Origin: Pontibacter oryzae | Lineage (GTDB): Bacteria > Bacteroidota > Bacteroidia > Cytophagales > Hymenobacteraceae | Direction: 5' to 3' | DNA: 64,000 bases | Assembly: GCF_003576375.1 (NCBI RefSeq) | Contig: NZ_QWGE01000002.1 | Span: 186,001-250,000 of the forward strand | Shown: piece by piece, positions 1 through 7,882 of the stretch | Position numbering within the stretch: the first letter of the stretch is position 1 | Layout: each line of letters starts with the position of its first letter | Notes under the pieces: generated by a model | What the model saw: only the letters and a program-made list of their open reading frames with translations | What the model was told of the DNA's origin: nothing | Database searches by the model: none | Translations under genes and position numbers: made by a program

Positions 1-917
1 TGTTGCTGAACTTCGGTTACCAGGGCGTAGTATCTATCATTGATGCATTGGTTGACCGCCACGATGTGATTGTTTACGATGCCGAGTCTCACGCCTGTAT
101 CATTGACGGTGTGCGCCTGCACCAAGGCAAACGCTTTGTGTATGGTCACAACGATATGGAGAGCTTGGAGAAACAGCTGGAGCGCGCTACGCGTTGGGCT
201 GAGAACACAGGTGGTGCCATACTTGTGATCACGGAAGGTGTATTCGGTATGTCTGGTAATCTGGGCAAACTGCGCGAGGTAGTAGACCTGAAAGAGAAAT
301 TTAAATTCCGTCTGTTGGTAGATGATGCCCACGGTTTCGGTACAATGGGTGCAACAGGCGCTGGTACCGGTGAGCACTTAGGTTGCCAGGATGGTATTGA
401 TATTTACTTCTCTACGTTTGCCAAATCAATGGCAAGTATAGGTGCCTTCGTTTCTTCTAATGAGCAAGTAGTAGAGTACCTTCGTTACAACATGCGCTCG
501 CAAATTTTCGCGAAGTCGCTGCCTATGCCATTGGTTGTAGGTGCCCTTAAGCGTTTAGAGTTGCTGCGCAACAAGCCTGAGCTAAAGAACAAACTATGGG
601 AAGTGGTGCACGCACTGCAGAGCGGCTTGCGTGAGAAAGGTTTCAACATCGGCACGACAGAGTCTCCGGTTACGCCTGTGTTCCTGAATGGCCAGATTCC
701 TGATGCCACCCAGTTAACCCTTGACCTGCGCGAGAACTACAGCATTTTCTGCTCTATCGTGGTTTACCCGGTAGTTCCAAAAGATGTGATCATGCTGCGC
801 CTTATCCCAACAGCCGCGCATACGCTGGCTGATGTGGAAGAGACAATCTCTGCTTTTGAGAAAATTGCACAAAAACTAGATAAAGGCTTGTACTCCAGCT
901 CTGCAGTTACCGCCTAA
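1..917 (+). CDS. Serine palmitoyltransferase-like alpha-oxoamine synthase (3' part)
   Basis: PLP-dependent enzyme of the alpha-oxoamine synthase family, which condenses an acyl-CoA with an amino acid. In Bacteroidota the usual member is serine palmitoyltransferase, the first step of sphingolipid synthesis; glycine C-acetyltransferase (Kbl) is the main alternative. The gene enters from the left edge, so roughly the first 90-100 residues are missing and the visible 304 codons are not a true start. Seen in the fragment: a DAESH segment near residue 30 (PLP-stacking His), DDAHGFG at 107-113 (the Asp that contacts the PLP ring nitrogen and its His), and FSTFAKS with the likely Schiff-base lysine at 141. 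The C-terminal domain is complete to the TAA at 915-917. The family is sure; the exact substrate is not. Confidence 0.85.
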   Translation, partial: LLNFGYQGVVSIIDALVDRHDVIVYDAESHACIIDGVRLHQGKRFVYGHNDMESLEKQLERATRWAENTGGAILVITEGVFGMSGNLGKLREVVDLKEKFKFRLLVDDAHGFGTMGATGAGTGEHLGCQDGIDIYFSTFAKSMASIGAFVSSNEQVVEYLRYNMRSQIFAKSLPMPLVVGALKRLELLRNKPELKNKLWEVVHALQSGLREKGFNIGTTESPVTPVFLNGQIPDATQLTLDLRENYSIFCSIVVYPVVPKDVIMLRLIPTAAHTLADVEETISAFEKIAQKLDKGLYSSSAVTA

Positions 918-1022
918 CAGGCTTGAAAGGCCTATATTAAAATTATTGAATCTTTGCTTGTTTGTAACTAATGTGTATATTAGAGCTATAAAATCAAATG
1001 TTTCACTATAACAATTGCTCTA

Positions 1023-1217
1023 ATGAACAACAACTTTAGCAAACTGAAGGACTTGGTTATGTCCCTGGAAGGTGACTTCGAAAAGTTCTACGACAAAGGT
1101 AATGCTGCTGCAGGTACTCGTGTACGTAAAGGCATGCAAGACCTTAAAAACATGGCTCAGGACATCCGTAAGGAAGTTCAGGATCTGAAAAACGATAAAG
1201 CTGAGTCTGCTAAGTAA
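1023..1217 (+). CDS. Histone H1-like (Hc1 family) DNA-binding protein
   Basis: A 64-residue, lysine-rich, helical protein matching the short Bacteroidota version of the Hc1 histone-like family. It probably binds DNA and contributes to nucleoid packing. The sequence has the characteristic LKDLV..LE.DFEKFYDKGNAAAGTRVRKGMQDLK segment (shown here with its variable positions dotted) followed by an amphipathic tail with repeated QDLK/QDIRK units. It lacks the long Lys/Ala/Pro tails of chlamydial Hc1. It stands alone about 105 bp after the preceding gene and is followed directly by a strong hairpin shared with convergent tyrS. The family assignment is firm; the in vivo role is inferred from the family. 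Confidence 0.85.
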   Translation: MNNNFSKLKDLVMSLEGDFEKFYDKGNAAAGTRVRKGMQDLKNMAQDIRKEVQDLKNDKAESAK

Positions 1218-1240
1218 TTAGTTGAATACAGTATAAATAA

Positions 1241-1272
1241 AAAAGGTGGTCTGCAAAGACCACCTTTTTTAT
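1241..1272. terminator. Bidirectional intrinsic terminator between the histone-like gene and tyrS
   Basis: A perfect 12-bp inverted repeat (1241-1252 with 1257-1268) around a GCAA tetraloop, with an A-run on the left and a T-run on the right. It lies between the stops of two convergent genes and can serve both directions. Confidence 0.9.
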
Positions 1273-1293
1273 TGTATTTACCCTTATAAACAG

Positions 1294-2598
1294 TTAGTTA
1301 ACGGAAATAAGGTAGTAATTCTTCTTGCCTTTCTGCACTACCAGGTACTTGCCCTGCAGCAGCTCGAAATTCACGGCATCATCGGCGTTCTGCACCTTCT
1401 GGCGATTTACGCTTACACCACCGTTCTTAATCATTCGGCGGGCTTCACCCTTAGACTCGAATACCTGGCCGCCTGTTAAATCAGAAAGCAGGTCGGTTAC
1501 AGAAGCAGCGCTTGCATAGTCGGACTGGCTAACCTGCATCTGGGGCACACCCTCAAAAACAGATAGCAAAATATCCTCTTTCAGGCCCTTCAGCGTCTCA
1601 AAATCGCCTTTTCCAAATAAAATTTCAGAGGCATCTACGGCTGCATTATAATCTTCTTCGGAATGTACACGAATTGTAACATCCTTAGCGAGGGCTTTCT
1701 GTAATAAACGCTGGTGAGGCGCCTGCTTGTGCTCTTCGGCTATTTTTTCGATCTCTTCCTGCGGAAGAAGTGTGTACACTTTTATGAGTTTCTCGGCTTC
1801 CTCATCCGACAGGTTAAGCCAGAACTGATAGAATTTATACGGCGAGGTTAAGGCAGCATCCAGCCATACGTTGCCACCCTCAGACTTTCCGAATTTTGTT
1901 CCATCCGATTTCGTGACAAGCTTTCCGACAAGGGCATAGGCCTTGCCGCCATCCATGCGGCGGATCAGTTCTGTGCCTGTGGTGATGTTACCCCACTGGT
2001 CGGAGGCGCCCATCTGTAGTTTCAGGCCTTTGTTCTTATATAAGTGGTAAAAGTCGTAGCCCTGGATCAGTTGGTAAGCGAACTCGGTGTAGGAGAGACC
2101 CTCGGCACGGTCGCCATCCTCATCGGCGTTGATGCGCTTCTTCACGGAGTCTTTGCTCATCATGTAGTTCACGGTGATGTGCTTGCCCACCTCGCGCAGG
2201 AAATCCAGGAAGCTGAAGTCCTTGAACCAGTCGTAGTTGTTCACGATCTCGGCAGAGTTTGCTCCGCAGTTAAAATCAAGGAATTTCTCCAACTGGCTTT
2301 GAATGCCTTCCTGGTTCTCGCGCAGCACATCCTCAGAGAGCAGGTTGCGCTCCGCGGATTTGCCCGATGGGTCACCGATCATACCTGTGGCACCGCCAAC
2401 CAATGCTACAGGCTTGTGGCCGGCACGTTGCAGGTGCACCAGTAGCATAATAGTGGCCAGGTTACCTATATGCAGCGACTTAGCCGTTGGGTCGAAACCG
2501 ATATAGCCAGCCGTCATTTCAGAGGCGAGTTGTTCTTCTGTACCCGGCATGAAATCATGGAGCATGCCTCTCCAACGCAGTTCGTCAATAAGATTCAT
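1294..2598 (-). CDS. tyrS: Tyrosyl-tRNA synthetase
   Basis: Class I aminoacyl-tRNA synthetase that charges tRNA-Tyr with tyrosine in the cytoplasm. The 434 residues are a normal length for the bacterial TyrRS family. The HIGH-type signature is HIGN at 43-46 and the KMSKS-type loop is KFGKS at 235-239. GYIGFDPTA near residue 31 and [11 protein letters not shown] near 195 belong to the tyrosine and ATP pockets. The last 65 or so residues form an S4 RNA-binding domain. The start ATG at 2598 lies about 26 nt downstream of a TATATTTG -7 box on the minus strand. It is monocistronic and ends against the shared terminator at 1241-1272. Confidence 0.97.
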   Translation of the reverse strand: MNLIDELRWRGMLHDFMPGTEEQLASEMTAGYIGFDPTAKSLHIGNLATIMLLVHLQRAGHKPVALVGGATGMIGDPSGKSAERNLLSEDVLRENQEGIQSQLEKFLDFNCGANSAEIVNNYDWFKDFSFLDFLREVGKHITVNYMMSKDSVKKRINADEDGDRAEGLSYTEFAYQLIQGYDFYHLYKNKGLKLQMGASDQWGNITTGTELIRRMDGGKAYALVGKLVTKSDGTKFGKSEGGNVWLDAALTSPYKFYQFWLNLSDEEAEKLIKVYTLLPQEEIEKIAEEHKQAPHQRLLQKALAKDVTIRVHSEEDYNAAVDASEILFGKGDFETLKGLKEDILLSVFEGVPQMQVSQSDYASAASVTDLLSDLTGGQVFESKGEARRMIKNGGVSVNRQKVQNADDAVNFELLQGKYLVVQKGKKNYYLISVN

Positions 2599-2623
2599 CT
2601 ATACCTTAGTCTTCTGTTTAAGG

Positions 2624-2631
2624 CAAATATA
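2624..2631 (-). promoter_or_regulatory. Putative -7 promoter box for tyrS
   Basis: On the minus strand the sequence reads TATATTTG, a perfect match to the Bacteroidota -7 consensus TAnnTTTG, 25 nt before the tyrS start. I did not find a convincing TTTG -33 box at the usual distance. Confidence 0.5.
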
Positions 2632-2729
2632 AAAAAGAGTTGGCAGATTAGGGGCGGGGAAGTATGGAAAGCGTGAATGAATGGTGTTAGATTATATTCT
2701 TTATACTATATTAGAAGGTAAGGAAATGA

Positions 2730-2812
2730 AACTATAGTATAAGAAAGTCTTTTTACTCCACACATAATGCAGATAGTAGGAGTAGGTACTCCTGTTATAC
2801 AACAGTTAGCAC
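2730..2812 (+). repeat. attC-like imperfect palindrome 1 (upstream edge of the cassette-like block)
   Basis: The left arm AACTATAGTATAAG (2730-2743) is imperfectly complementary to the right arm GTTATACAACAGTT (2794-2807), with AAC at the outer left and GTT at the outer right, as in integron attC sites. Between them is a 7-bp hairpin (2778-2784 with 2787-2793). The right end runs into ACATAATTGAAG just before the start codon at 2830. A similar AATAATT-type string precedes the later start codons in this block. This is the most degenerate left arm of the set. Confidence 0.4.
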
Positions 2813-2829
2813 ATAATTGAAGTTAAGAA

Positions 2830-3486
2830 ATGAACATCTTTGACAAAGAATATTTTCCTCTGCATCACTTCAGCTATGAAGTGTTTGTAAGGTGCCCAAA
2901 ATGTAGTGGGCTCGGAAAAGTTACGACCGTCAAAGAAGGCTACTTTTATGAAAAGGACAAAAGCGCCAAGTTCAGTTGCTTAGAATGTGGACACTTATCA
3001 GCAAGTCTGAAAGAATGGTTGGGGTATTATGTCGGCTACATTGGGTTCGACTACAAAGGTAAAGCTTGTGGTAATTGCGGAAGCATATTCCAGAAGGAAT
3101 TTGAAATAACCAAAACACCTTACAAATCTGGAATGGCTGAATGTCCTGTTTGCCATAAAGAAAGAGAGTATGAAATAAACTGGTACAGATACAGGGGCGA
3201 ATCACCAACTGACCCTTTCTTTGGTCTGGACTTATACTTTCAGAAGCAGGTAAAAAATGGACTCCTGTGGGTCTATAACCTTGAGCACTTGCAGTACTTA
3301 AGGGACTACATTAATGCAACCGTAAGAAAAAGGGAGCGAGTAGGACTTTACTCTATGATAGCCAGACTTCCTGATTTTATAACTTCATCTAAAAATAGAG
3401 AAGCAATAACCAAACAGCTCAAAAACTTCGAAGAAGAAATAAGAAAATCAAGTGCTAACAAGGCACACAAGTTAAACATAGGCTGA
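2830..3486 (+). CDS. Hypothetical protein with multiple zinc-ribbon-like Cys pairs
   Basis: Function not recognised. The 218-residue protein has four CxxC pairs, C22/C25, C50/C53, C80/C83 and C105/C108, which could form two treble-clef or ribbon-type zinc sites. The C-terminal half (about 130-218) is helical and ends in a Lys-rich segment. The codons are clearly more AT-rich than in the flanking core genes, which fits horizontal acquisition. The last codons (NKAHK) are encoded by the left arm of the attC-like palindrome at 3457-3515, so the stop codon lies inside the palindrome, as is common for gene cassettes. No signal peptide or membrane segment is seen. A nucleic-acid or protein-binding role is only a guess from the Cys pairs. 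Confidence 0.7.
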   Translation: MNIFDKEYFPLHHFSYEVFVRCPKCSGLGKVTTVKEGYFYEKDKSAKFSCLECGHLSASLKEWLGYYVGYIGFDYKGKACGNCGSIFQKEFEITKTPYKSGMAECPVCHKEREYEINWYRYRGESPTDPFFGLDLYFQKQVKNGLLWVYNLEHLQYLRDYINATVRKRERVGLYSMIARLPDFITSSKNREAITKQLKNFEEEIRKSSANKAHKLNIG

Positions 3487-3525
3487 CGCCATGTTCACCT
3501 TATGTGCGAGCCGTTGCCAATAATT
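3457..3525 (+). repeat. attC-like imperfect palindrome 2
   Basis: The left arm AACAAGGCACACAAG (3457-3471) pairs imperfectly with CTTATGTGCGAGCCGTT (3499-3515), leaving unpaired bases on one side as in attC. The outer triplets are AAC and GTT. The palindrome overlaps the end of the preceding gene and is followed by CCAATAATTGTAAG directly before the next start codon at 3532. Confidence 0.6.
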
Positions 3526-3531
3526 GTAAGT

Positions 3532-4047
3532 ATGAATAAAACCGCAATTTACCTATTGGGCCTCTTAATGATAATGATCAGCTCATGTAGCTCAGGAATG
3601 TCAGAAAGTGAAGTGTACCAAATATTGAATCAGGTAATTGCAGATAATAAACTGCAGGTTAATAGAGTCTGTCAAGACTTTAAAAGCCTGCATCTCAAGA
3701 ATGAATACAAGGAAGAGTTTTCTAAGGACCTTGAGTTTATCAAAAAGCAGAAAGAGCAGTTCTCTGACTTGAAGATTAAGCCCAATAAGCTAAGATATTA
3801 CAACGAAAGAACAGGCAACTATGACTTTATAGAAGTTGATACTACCTGCAGCGAAGGCTTTCTCTATCATATCTCACTACCTATAGTCTCCGAAGACAGG
3901 CAAAAGGTCTTAATCGAGTTTAATGAAGATTGTAACTGTATGTTGGGTGGACAAGGAAGCAAAGAGCTTTATGTGAGAAGAAATGGGCGCTGGGAGAAAG
4001 AAAAATCTTTTGATAGGTGGATTAGCTTAGAAGGCTCGCCTATATGA
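3532..4047 (+). CDS. Hypothetical lipoprotein
   Basis: Function not recognised. I start at the ATG at 3532 rather than the upstream in-frame ATG at 3502, because 3502 falls inside the attC-like palindrome and only the later start gives a clean lipoprotein signal: MNKTAIY, a hydrophobic stretch, then the lipobox MISSC with the lipidated Cys near residue 18. The mature part is 150-odd charged, soluble residues with two further Cys (CNC, in the segment EDCNCMLGG) and shows no known domain. It should be anchored in the cell envelope. AT-rich codon use matches the rest of the block. Its stop lies 14 nt before the next palindrome. Confidence 0.65.
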   Translation: MNKTAIYLLGLLMIMISSCSSGMSESEVYQILNQVIADNKLQVNRVCQDFKSLHLKNEYKEEFSKDLEFIKKQKEQFSDLKIKPNKLRYYNERTGNYDFIEVDTTCSEGFLYHISLPIVSEDRQKVLIEFNEDCNCMLGGQGSKELYVRRNGRWEKEKSFDRWISLEGSPI

Positions 4048-4061
4048 AAAACAACAGTGGT

Positions 4062-4130
4062 AACAAGGCATATAAGTCATACTTCGGCTACGCCTCGTTT
4101 GCCTTCTATACAAGACTTTGTACAATAATT
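4062..4130 (+). repeat. attC-like imperfect palindrome 3 with altered right core
   Basis: The left arm AACAAGGCATATAAG (4062-4076) is nearly identical to that of palindrome 2. The middle holds a TTCGGCT motif that is also present in palindrome 4. The right arm is CTATACAAGACTTT (4106-4119). In the other copies the right core has GTT; here it reads TTT, a possible single-base loss of the core triplet. It is followed by ACAATAATTAAG and then the start codon at 4142. Confidence 0.6.
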
Positions 4131-4141
4131 AAGTTATAGAA

Positions 4142-4735
4142 ATGGGATTAGATTCAGTAGAACTACTTTTTGAAATTGAAGAAAATTTTGGAATTCAAAT
4201 CCCAGACTTAGAAGCAGAAAAAATCTATACTGTTGGTGACTTTGCTGACACCATTTATAAAAAAATAAAAACAGTTCCCAATCAAAAGTGCTTGACCCAA
4301 GTTGTGTTCTACCGTATCAGGCAGGCTATGGTAATCATGGGAAATGTAAGAGACAACATCTCGCCTGATTCTAAAATCTCAGAGTTGCTTCCAATTGGAA
4401 ATGTTCAAGCTGAGTGGGAAAGGCTACAAAAAGAAGTACAGCTGAAATTTCCTGAACTGGTCAAAATGGACATTGACAAAACCATTGAACAGGAAGTTAA
4501 GCTCTTTGGAATCAAAATCTACAAACGAACAGAGCCAGTAACAGAACATTCTATCAAAAAGCTGATTGACTGGGTTATCTCATTGAATTTTAAGCAGCTA
4601 ATTGATATTGAGCAAATCTCAAACAAGTATGAAGTTGAGAGAATTGTTGCTGGTATAATAAGCGAGAAGATGGGCATTCGAATCAATAAGATTGAGTTGA
4701 GACATTCTATCACAGACGATTTGGGCGTTGATTAA
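4142..4735 (+). CDS. Acyl-carrier-protein-like protein with unusual domain order
   Basis: A 197-residue protein related to acyl carrier proteins. It opens with MGLDSVELLFEIEENF, which is the helix-2 region of an ACP, with Ser5 in the DSVE position that normally carries phosphopantetheine. Helices 3-4 follow (FGIQIPD..AEKIYTVGDFADTI). The ACP helix 1 that should come first is absent, and an in-frame stop shortly upstream of the ATG rules out a longer start. The C-terminus (about 165-197) instead resembles an ACP helix 1 and the loop before the Ser, ending in TDDLGVD immediately before the stop. The protein thus reads like a circularly permuted or split ACP around a middle region of about 120 residues. 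The carrier function is inferred; the partner enzymes are not in the window. Confidence 0.65.
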   Translation: MGLDSVELLFEIEENFGIQIPDLEAEKIYTVGDFADTIYKKIKTVPNQKCLTQVVFYRIRQAMVIMGNVRDNISPDSKISELLPIGNVQAEWERLQKEVQLKFPELVKMDIDKTIEQEVKLFGIKIYKRTEPVTEHSIKKLIDWVISLNFKQLIDIEQISNKYEVERIVAGIISEKMGIRINKIELRHSITDDLGVD

Positions 4736-4745
4736 AAAATCATTG

Positions 4746-4818
4746 AATCGCAAGGTTTATATCCTATGCTTCGGCTGAATGCCTTGTACACGGTATACAC
4801 TAGACGTTAGGTGGAATT
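4746..4818 (+). repeat. attC-like imperfect palindrome 4
   Basis: The right arm GTATACACTAGACGTT ends in GTTAGGT at 4806-4812, a match to the integron core-site consensus GTTRRRY. The left arm (4746-4763) is degenerate, with AAT instead of AAC but retaining CAAGG and TTATAT. The centre again contains TTCGGCT. GGAATTATAAAG follows directly before the start codon at 4826. Confidence 0.55.
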
Positions 4819-4825
4819 ATAAAGT

Positions 4826-5260
4826 ATGAGTTTATTATCAAATATTGGTATCGTCAGTTCTATTATACTTTCAGCATATTTGTCTTCCTGCGCAGGTAGC
4901 AATACTACTATACCAGAAAGCGAACTATCTAGGAATACAGGAATTATCATCGACACATTCTCTGATCATCCACCTGAAATTAAAGGTTGCTCGTGTTTAT
5001 TCTCCAATAACAAGAATGACTTCGAAAGTGAGAAATACATTTACGCTGATGATTATCAAGGTCATGCGTTTATCTCAATCAATGGGGAAATGAAACGATT
5101 TACCTTGAGTAACTCTCATAAAGTTTCTGATAAGCACTTCATCCGAACTTGGACTTGAGAAGACTTTAATATTACTCTCGACTATAAGCAGGTGGGAGAA
5201 ATTGAAGAGACTTGGCAGCAAAAAGGAACAATAAAAATCAAGTCAAAAACTGGTACATAA
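4826..5260 (+). pseudogene. Hypothetical lipoprotein gene interrupted by an in-frame TGA
   Basis: Function not recognised. The reading frame starts with MSLLSNIG, a hydrophobic stretch and a lipobox ending in LSSC (Cys near residue 22). It runs 110 codons to a TGA at 5156-5158, directly after RTWT. The same frame then stays open for 33 more codons (EDFNITLDYKQ at the start, KSKTGT at the end) to TAA at 5258-5260, and the composition and style are continuous across the stop. This looks like a nonsense mutation that truncates the protein. Alternatives are a true shorter protein or a sequencing error. The residues after the stop look like beta-strand coding sequence rather than random DNA. Confidence 0.55.
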
Positions 5261-5302
5261 GTAGCTAAAGAGTTTTATGGAGAATGTGGTTGCTAAAAGA
5301 AC

Positions 5303-5347
5303 AACAAGCCATATCCACACCTATAAGTAAGCTATGCCACCTTATAG
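5303..5347 (+). repeat. Partial attC-like element at the downstream edge of the block
   Basis: AACAAGCCATAT (5303-5314) resembles the left arm AACAAGGCATAT of palindrome 3. A 7-bp inverted repeat CTATAAG/CTTATAG (5321-5327 with 5341-5347) follows, but no GTT core is present before the next, oppositely oriented gene. It may be a broken final site. Confidence 0.35.
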
Positions 5348-5357
5348 CCAAGCAACC

Positions 5358-6425
5358 TCATAACCTCCCCAACTCCTCCGCAACTCTCTTATTCCACTGC
5401 TCCTGGGCAGTTTTGTTTAATCCGTGTTGGGTTTCGGCGTCATACTTCTCCTGAAGTTGGTTCATCTCGCGGAACGATTCTATGAAATGGTACTGGATGA
5501 TGCTGTTGTAATCGGCCACGGAAAGTATATCCGGCGTTATTTTTTGCTTAAAGCGTTCGGCTACCAGTTTGGCTATGTCGAAATGTTTTTGCTCGTGGTT
5601 TAGGCCATAGGCATCCAGGGTGCCGGCTTTTGCCCACGACGAACTTTGGAGCATGTATACTTTCAGGTTGAGGTAGAGCAGCAGCGTGCCATTTTTTACC
5701 TCCGTGCGCCCGTCATAGGAAAAGCTGGGGAAGATGGCGGCCGCATACTTGCTCGGTTTGGAGGGGCTGCCTTTAAAATCAGACCAGGTCAGCGGCCTTT
5801 TAGAAGTATAAAATACGGTATCGTTTGTTTCCTTTTCAGGATGGTCCGTGAAAATAACTTTAATGCTGGTGGCGAGTTTGGGATTACTGGCAGCTTGCTC
5901 ATCCATCCAGTTATTCAAAAAAACCATCGATTGCACCAACGTTTTTCGAAGGGCCGGTTCTGCCACGTTCTGCTGGTTAGCCGGCCGGTCGTAGCGTAGG
6001 CCGCCGCGGTACTGGGTGAGGGGCACCGTTTCATCCTCGTTCAGTTTCAGCTCGAAATCCATCACTACCACAGCCTCGCCTTTTACGCGGCCTGGCGCCT
6101 CTGCTTTTTCCGAGAGGCGCAGTTCTTTCAGGCGCACAGTAATGGGCCGCAGGTTTGCGTTGCGTTTGAGGTTGGCAAGTATAAACTGCTGCACGGCTTT
6201 GTGCCCTCCGCCAGCTAAATCCAGTTTTCCTTCCGGTATTAGCTGCGCAACCGAAGATTTATCGGGGCGCTCATCAATCACCTCAGCAATATAAAACTCC
6301 TTTGGCGTGAAAGGCAGCGGCTCATGCTTTAGAACCAAGGGAGTGTTGCCTCCGGCCTCGGCACTAGCGGCAGGCGCAAGTATGAGCAGGAGCGAGAAAG
6401 TCAGCAGGGAAAGTATGATTCTCAT
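5358..6425 (-). CDS. Putative secreted DUF922-like zinc metalloprotease
   Basis: An exported protein of about 355 residues. I choose the ATG at 6425, which begins a good signal peptide (MRIILSLLTF, a Leu-rich core, APAASAEA), over the longer frame from 6470. The middle of the protein shows no known domain. The C-terminal part has the features of the DUF922 family: LTWSDFKG followed by NHEQKHFDIAKL, with His277 and His281 in an HEQxHFD motif that probably binds zinc. Members of the family are predicted but not proven peptidases. The gene is on the opposite strand to its neighbours, and its 3' end abuts the cassette-like block. Its G+C level is back to that of the core genome. Confidence 0.65.
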   Translation of the reverse strand: MRIILSLLTFSLLLILAPAASAEAGGNTPLVLKHEPLPFTPKEFYIAEVIDERPDKSSVAQLIPEGKLDLAGGGHKAVQQFILANLKRNANLRPITVRLKELRLSEKAEAPGRVKGEAVVVMDFELKLNEDETVPLTQYRGGLRYDRPANQQNVAEPALRKTLVQSMVFLNNWMDEQAASNPKLATSIKVIFTDHPEKETNDTVFYTSKRPLTWSDFKGSPSKPSKYAAAIFPSFSYDGRTEVKNGTLLLYLNLKVYMLQSSSWAKAGTLDAYGLNHEQKHFDIAKLVAERFKQKITPDILSVADYNSIIQYHFIESFREMNQLQEKYDAETQHGLNKTAQEQWNKRVAEELGRL

Positions 6426-6601
6426 AAAGTATAGCAGGTAGTAAGCACAGCGCGTGCTTGAAGAGAACAAGCGGCCATACTTTTGAGTTCTGCCGATGAA
6501 ATAACCTTTGCCATACTTTCATTTCGTGGGAGATGCCTTAATTTTGTAGGTGCAACAAGTGGCTGCGATCACGCGCATCCCTGAAACCGATACAACCACA
6601 T

Positions 6602-7648
6602 ATGGCCCTGACACCCGAATCCATTTTAGAGCAACTAAAGCAAAGGCAATTTGCCCCGGTATACTTTCTGCAGGGCGAGGAGTCTTATTACATCGATACC
6701 ATTGCCGACTATATTGAGGAGCACGCGCTGCAGGAGCACGAGAAAGGCTTTAACCAGGTAGTGCTTTACGGCAAGGATGTGGATGTGTCGACGGTGCTGC
6801 TGCAGGCCAAGCGCTTCCCGATGATGTCTGAGCGCTCCGTGGTGATCGTGAAAGAAGCCCAAAGTATAGCCGACATCGAGAAGGAAGAAGGAATGAGGCA
6901 GCTGGAAGCATACTTGCAGCACCCGCTGGCATCTACCATACTTGTGTTCTGCTTTAAGCACAAAACCCTTGATGGGCGAAAGGCACTTGCCAAAGCGGTA
7001 AACAAGCATGCCGTGCTGCTCACCACAAAAAAACTCTACGACAACCAGGTGCCCGCCTGGGTTACAGGTTACCTCAAAAGCAAAGGCATGAAAGCTACGC
7101 AGCAAGCCGTGCTGCTGCTCAGCGAGTTTATTGGCTCGGATCTATCGAGGCTGGCCAACGAAATAGATAAGCTGCTGATAAACCTGAAACCGGGAGCCAC
7201 CGTAGACGAGGGGCTGGTGCAGGAAAACGTGGGAATCAGTAAAGAGTACAACGTATTCGAGCTGCAGTCGGCCCTGATTGCCCGCGACGCCCTGAAGGCC
7301 AACCGGATCATACATTACTTTGAGGCGAACCCGAAGAACAATCCGCTCATCCCGAACCTGACGCTGTTGTTCACCTTTTTTACCAAGCTGCTCACGCTGC
7401 ACACGCAGCAGGATAAATCGGAGCAGGGCATACGCAAGGCGCTGGGCAACCGTGGCTTTCTGGCGAAAGAGTACATGCAGGCGCTGCGCACTTTCCCGTT
7501 GCAGCGCTGCATCGATATTATACACTTTGTGCGTGTAGCCGACCTGCAGGTGAAGGGTATAACAGGAGGCGATAGGAGTGATGCCGATATTCTGCGCGAG
7601 CTGGTGTTTAAGATCCTGCATCCGGTGCCACGGGCCATGGCTTCATAA
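6602..7648 (+). CDS. holA: DNA polymerase III subunit delta
   Basis: Clamp-loader delta subunit, which opens the beta sliding clamp during DNA replication. The length (348 residues) is typical. The start FAPVYFLQGEESYYID is the diagnostic N-terminus of the HolA AAA+-like fold, a P-loop relative that lacks a working nucleotide site. Later segments such as SDLSRLANEIDKL and the C-terminal helical collar domain (about 210-345, with FTKLL and FVRVADLQVKG) also match. It stands alone, preceded by a TAATTTTG -7-like box at 6539-6546 and about 55 nt of leader. Confidence 0.93.
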   Translation: MALTPESILEQLKQRQFAPVYFLQGEESYYIDTIADYIEEHALQEHEKGFNQVVLYGKDVDVSTVLLQAKRFPMMSERSVVIVKEAQSIADIEKEEGMRQLEAYLQHPLASTILVFCFKHKTLDGRKALAKAVNKHAVLLTTKKLYDNQVPAWVTGYLKSKGMKATQQAVLLLSEFIGSDLSRLANEIDKLLINLKPGATVDEGLVQENVGISKEYNVFELQSALIARDALKANRIIHYFEANPKNNPLIPNLTLLFTFFTKLLTLHTQQDKSEQGIRKALGNRGFLAKEYMQALRTFPLQRCIDIIHFVRVADLQVKGITGGDRSDADILRELVFKILHPVPRAMAS

Positions 7649-7777
7649 TTTCAGCGGTTATTTTTCCACAGGATAACAATAATACCAGCTTCCTGACTTT
7701 ATATAGTAGTTAAGCCATATTAAATGATAGAAGCGTCAGAATTCTGGTAAATCCGGTGGCTGCTTTCTAAAAATTAC

Positions 7778-7785
7778 TAACTTTG
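7778..7785 (+). promoter_or_regulatory. Putative -7 box for the TPR/TonB-type gene cluster
   Basis: TAACTTTG matches the Bacteroidota -7 consensus TAnnTTTG. It lies about 97 nt before the chosen start of the TPR gene and is the only good match in the region in front of this long same-strand run. Confidence 0.4.
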
Positions 7786-7882
7786 AATGAGGTATTGGCC
7801 GCGGTTAATGATTGCCGTGCAACGCATAATTCCTCTATTAAACAGAATAAAACGACGTGCCCACAGTGGCGAACAGGTAAAT

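Noticed and set aside
6635-7638. Several long antisense frames across holA
   Set aside because: They are opposite a clear holA gene, rich in His/Arg/Cys in a way typical of shadow frames, and show no domain.
7787-7882. Longer N-terminus for the TPR protein from the ATG at 7787
   Set aside because: The added residues are basic and non-hydrophobic and would bury the good signal peptide that begins at 7883.
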